DNA from: Picochlorum sp. 'celeri'
Taxonomy: Eukaryota > Chlorophyta > Trebouxiophyceae
DNA length: 64,000 nt
Direction of reading: 5' to 3'
Assembly: GCA_010909725.1 (NCBI GenBank)
Contig: JAACMV010000022.1
Coordinates: 62,001-126,000 of the forward strand
Below, in pieces: positions 63,433-64,000 of this stretch. Each line of letters opens with the position of its first letter. Position 1 is the first letter of the stretch. Under the pieces are notes generated by a model, which saw only the letters and a list, made by a program, of their open reading frames with translations, was not told the DNA's origin and did no database searches. Both the position numbers and the translations under genes were made by a program.

Positions 63433-64000
63433 CTATGCATCAAAAAAGGGACAAGACCGAGGAAGCCCTGGACACACATCTCCCGGATGCTCGACTCCTG
63501 AAAATGTCACTGGAATGAGTGATGATGTTTTGATCGACGATGCTTTGATCCCCTCAAACCTCTTTGCATATTCCTCAAATACAAACGCTACATACTCGGA
63601 TATAACCTTTCTATTGAAATATCTGCATGCAAATCGTCGACCTTCATACACCATGAGCCTGGCTGCCAAGTCATTGTCTCGAGAAAACTCGACAGCCTCC
63701 TTCACATCCTGCAGGGACCTCGACAGCGGCACGTAGTGGGTGTACGCATGCAAGCTCGTGTAAAAAAATTCCATAAAAGGGCTTTCTTGCTTGATCATAA
63801 GCGACAGAGACTCGAGATGCGTGCGAATTCTACTCGAAGGCGCCGAGTTACCGTCAAGAACAATGGCAAACTTGTGCTGCGTCAGTTGTTCCGACATGGG
63901 CATTGCCTTCTTCTCCCCCAATTCCTTGATGATATCCTGCTTTGCTTTCACAGTACTTTGAACAAACCCAGAAATCTCAGCATCACAAATATCCCTATGA
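63433..64000 (-). CDS. GT90-family glycosyltransferase, 5' part outside window
   Basis: About 188 C-terminal residues; the frame is open to the window edge. The segment KFAIVLDGNSAPSSRIRTHLESLSLMIKQESPFMEFFYTSLHAYTHYVPLSRSLQDV, then NDLAARLMVYEGRRFACRYF and YVAFVFEEYAKRF, is the conserved C-terminal half of GT90 (CAP10, POGLUT/KDELC and plant homologues), which transfers xylose or glucose in the secretory pathway. The catalytic N-terminal part is missing, so the sugar cannot be judged. It ends CPGLPRSCPFFDA, without a KDEL retention signal. Confidence 0.8.
   Translation of the reverse strand, partial: HRDICDAEISGFVQSTVKAKQDIIKELGEKKAMPMSEQLTQHKFAIVLDGNSAPSSRIRTHLESLSLMIKQESPFMEFFYTSLHAYTHYVPLSRSLQDVKEAVEFSRDNDLAARLMVYEGRRFACRYFNRKVISEYVAFVFEEYAKRFEGIKASSIKTSSLIPVTFSGVEHPGDVCPGLPRSCPFFDA

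Noticed and set aside
1..64000. Repeated ATACCATC near some gene ends (27449, 36252, 13085) and TGTAA after several stops as poly(A) signals
   Set aside because: Too few and inconsistent positions; TGTAA is expected often by chance, so no signal was annotated.
1..64000. Transposons, integrated viruses, CRISPR, rRNA and tRNA genes
   Set aside because: No transposase, reverse transcriptase, terminal repeats, array or tRNA core was seen.

Overview
This window looks like a gene-dense piece of nuclear DNA from a small green alga. The reasons: GT-AG introns (mostly 58-135 bp); eukaryote-only proteins (CCT6, Mediator 7, kinesin-14, UTP14, PAM16, Yip1, PIG-V, a retinoblastoma-type pocket protein); and plastid genes (SufD, a CCB2/CCB4-type cytochrome b6f assembly factor, lipoyl octanoyltransferase, PHT4/ANTR-type anion transporter, a lumen-targeted thylakoid protein). 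A SnRK2-like kinase with NRD in place of HRD also fits chlorophytes. No ciliary genes are visible. Moderate GC, about 40 genes in 64 kb and few introns would suit a compact chlorophyte such as Picochlorum, but the genus is a guess.

Layout. 0-9 kb: bZIP factor, CK2 alpha, a PNUTS-like PP1 scaffold, an mTERF-like protein and an ankyrin-RING protein. 9-20 kb: plastid and housekeeping block (thylakoid protein, SufD, CCB, LIP2/LipB, SKI2 helicase, a CaMK-like kinase). 20-33 kb: MogA-MoaE fusion, MECR, MED7, an unknown basic protein, JmjC demethylase, PAM16, PHT4/ANTR transporter, CCT6, a possible zinc protein and a TSO1/LIN54 CXC protein. 33-48 kb: Yip1, an unknown protein next to an SNM1 nuclease, PIG-V, a GT32-like/FkbM fusion, EamA transporter, ML-domain protein, a pocket-only RB-related protein, SnRK2-like kinase and DCAF12. 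48-64 kb: WD40 protein, F-box/LRR, ER FKBP, kinesin-14, UTP14, RTA1-like membrane protein, secreted Mn-SOD, a tandem solute-binding protein with a GPI-type tail, and a GT90 glycosyltransferase cut by the right edge.

Genes are packed tightly. Several convergent pairs have stop codons 9-50 bp apart, and two same-strand pairs (LIP2-SKI2, unknown-SNM1) have only 20 and 12 bp between stop and start, which suggests dicistronic transcripts. Several 5' intergenic regions hold clusters of perfect 10-16 bp palindromes, often with AGATCT. No tRNA, rRNA, transposon or CRISPR was recognised. Exon boundaries were read by eye from splice consensus plus reading-phase agreement; starts were placed on ATG.
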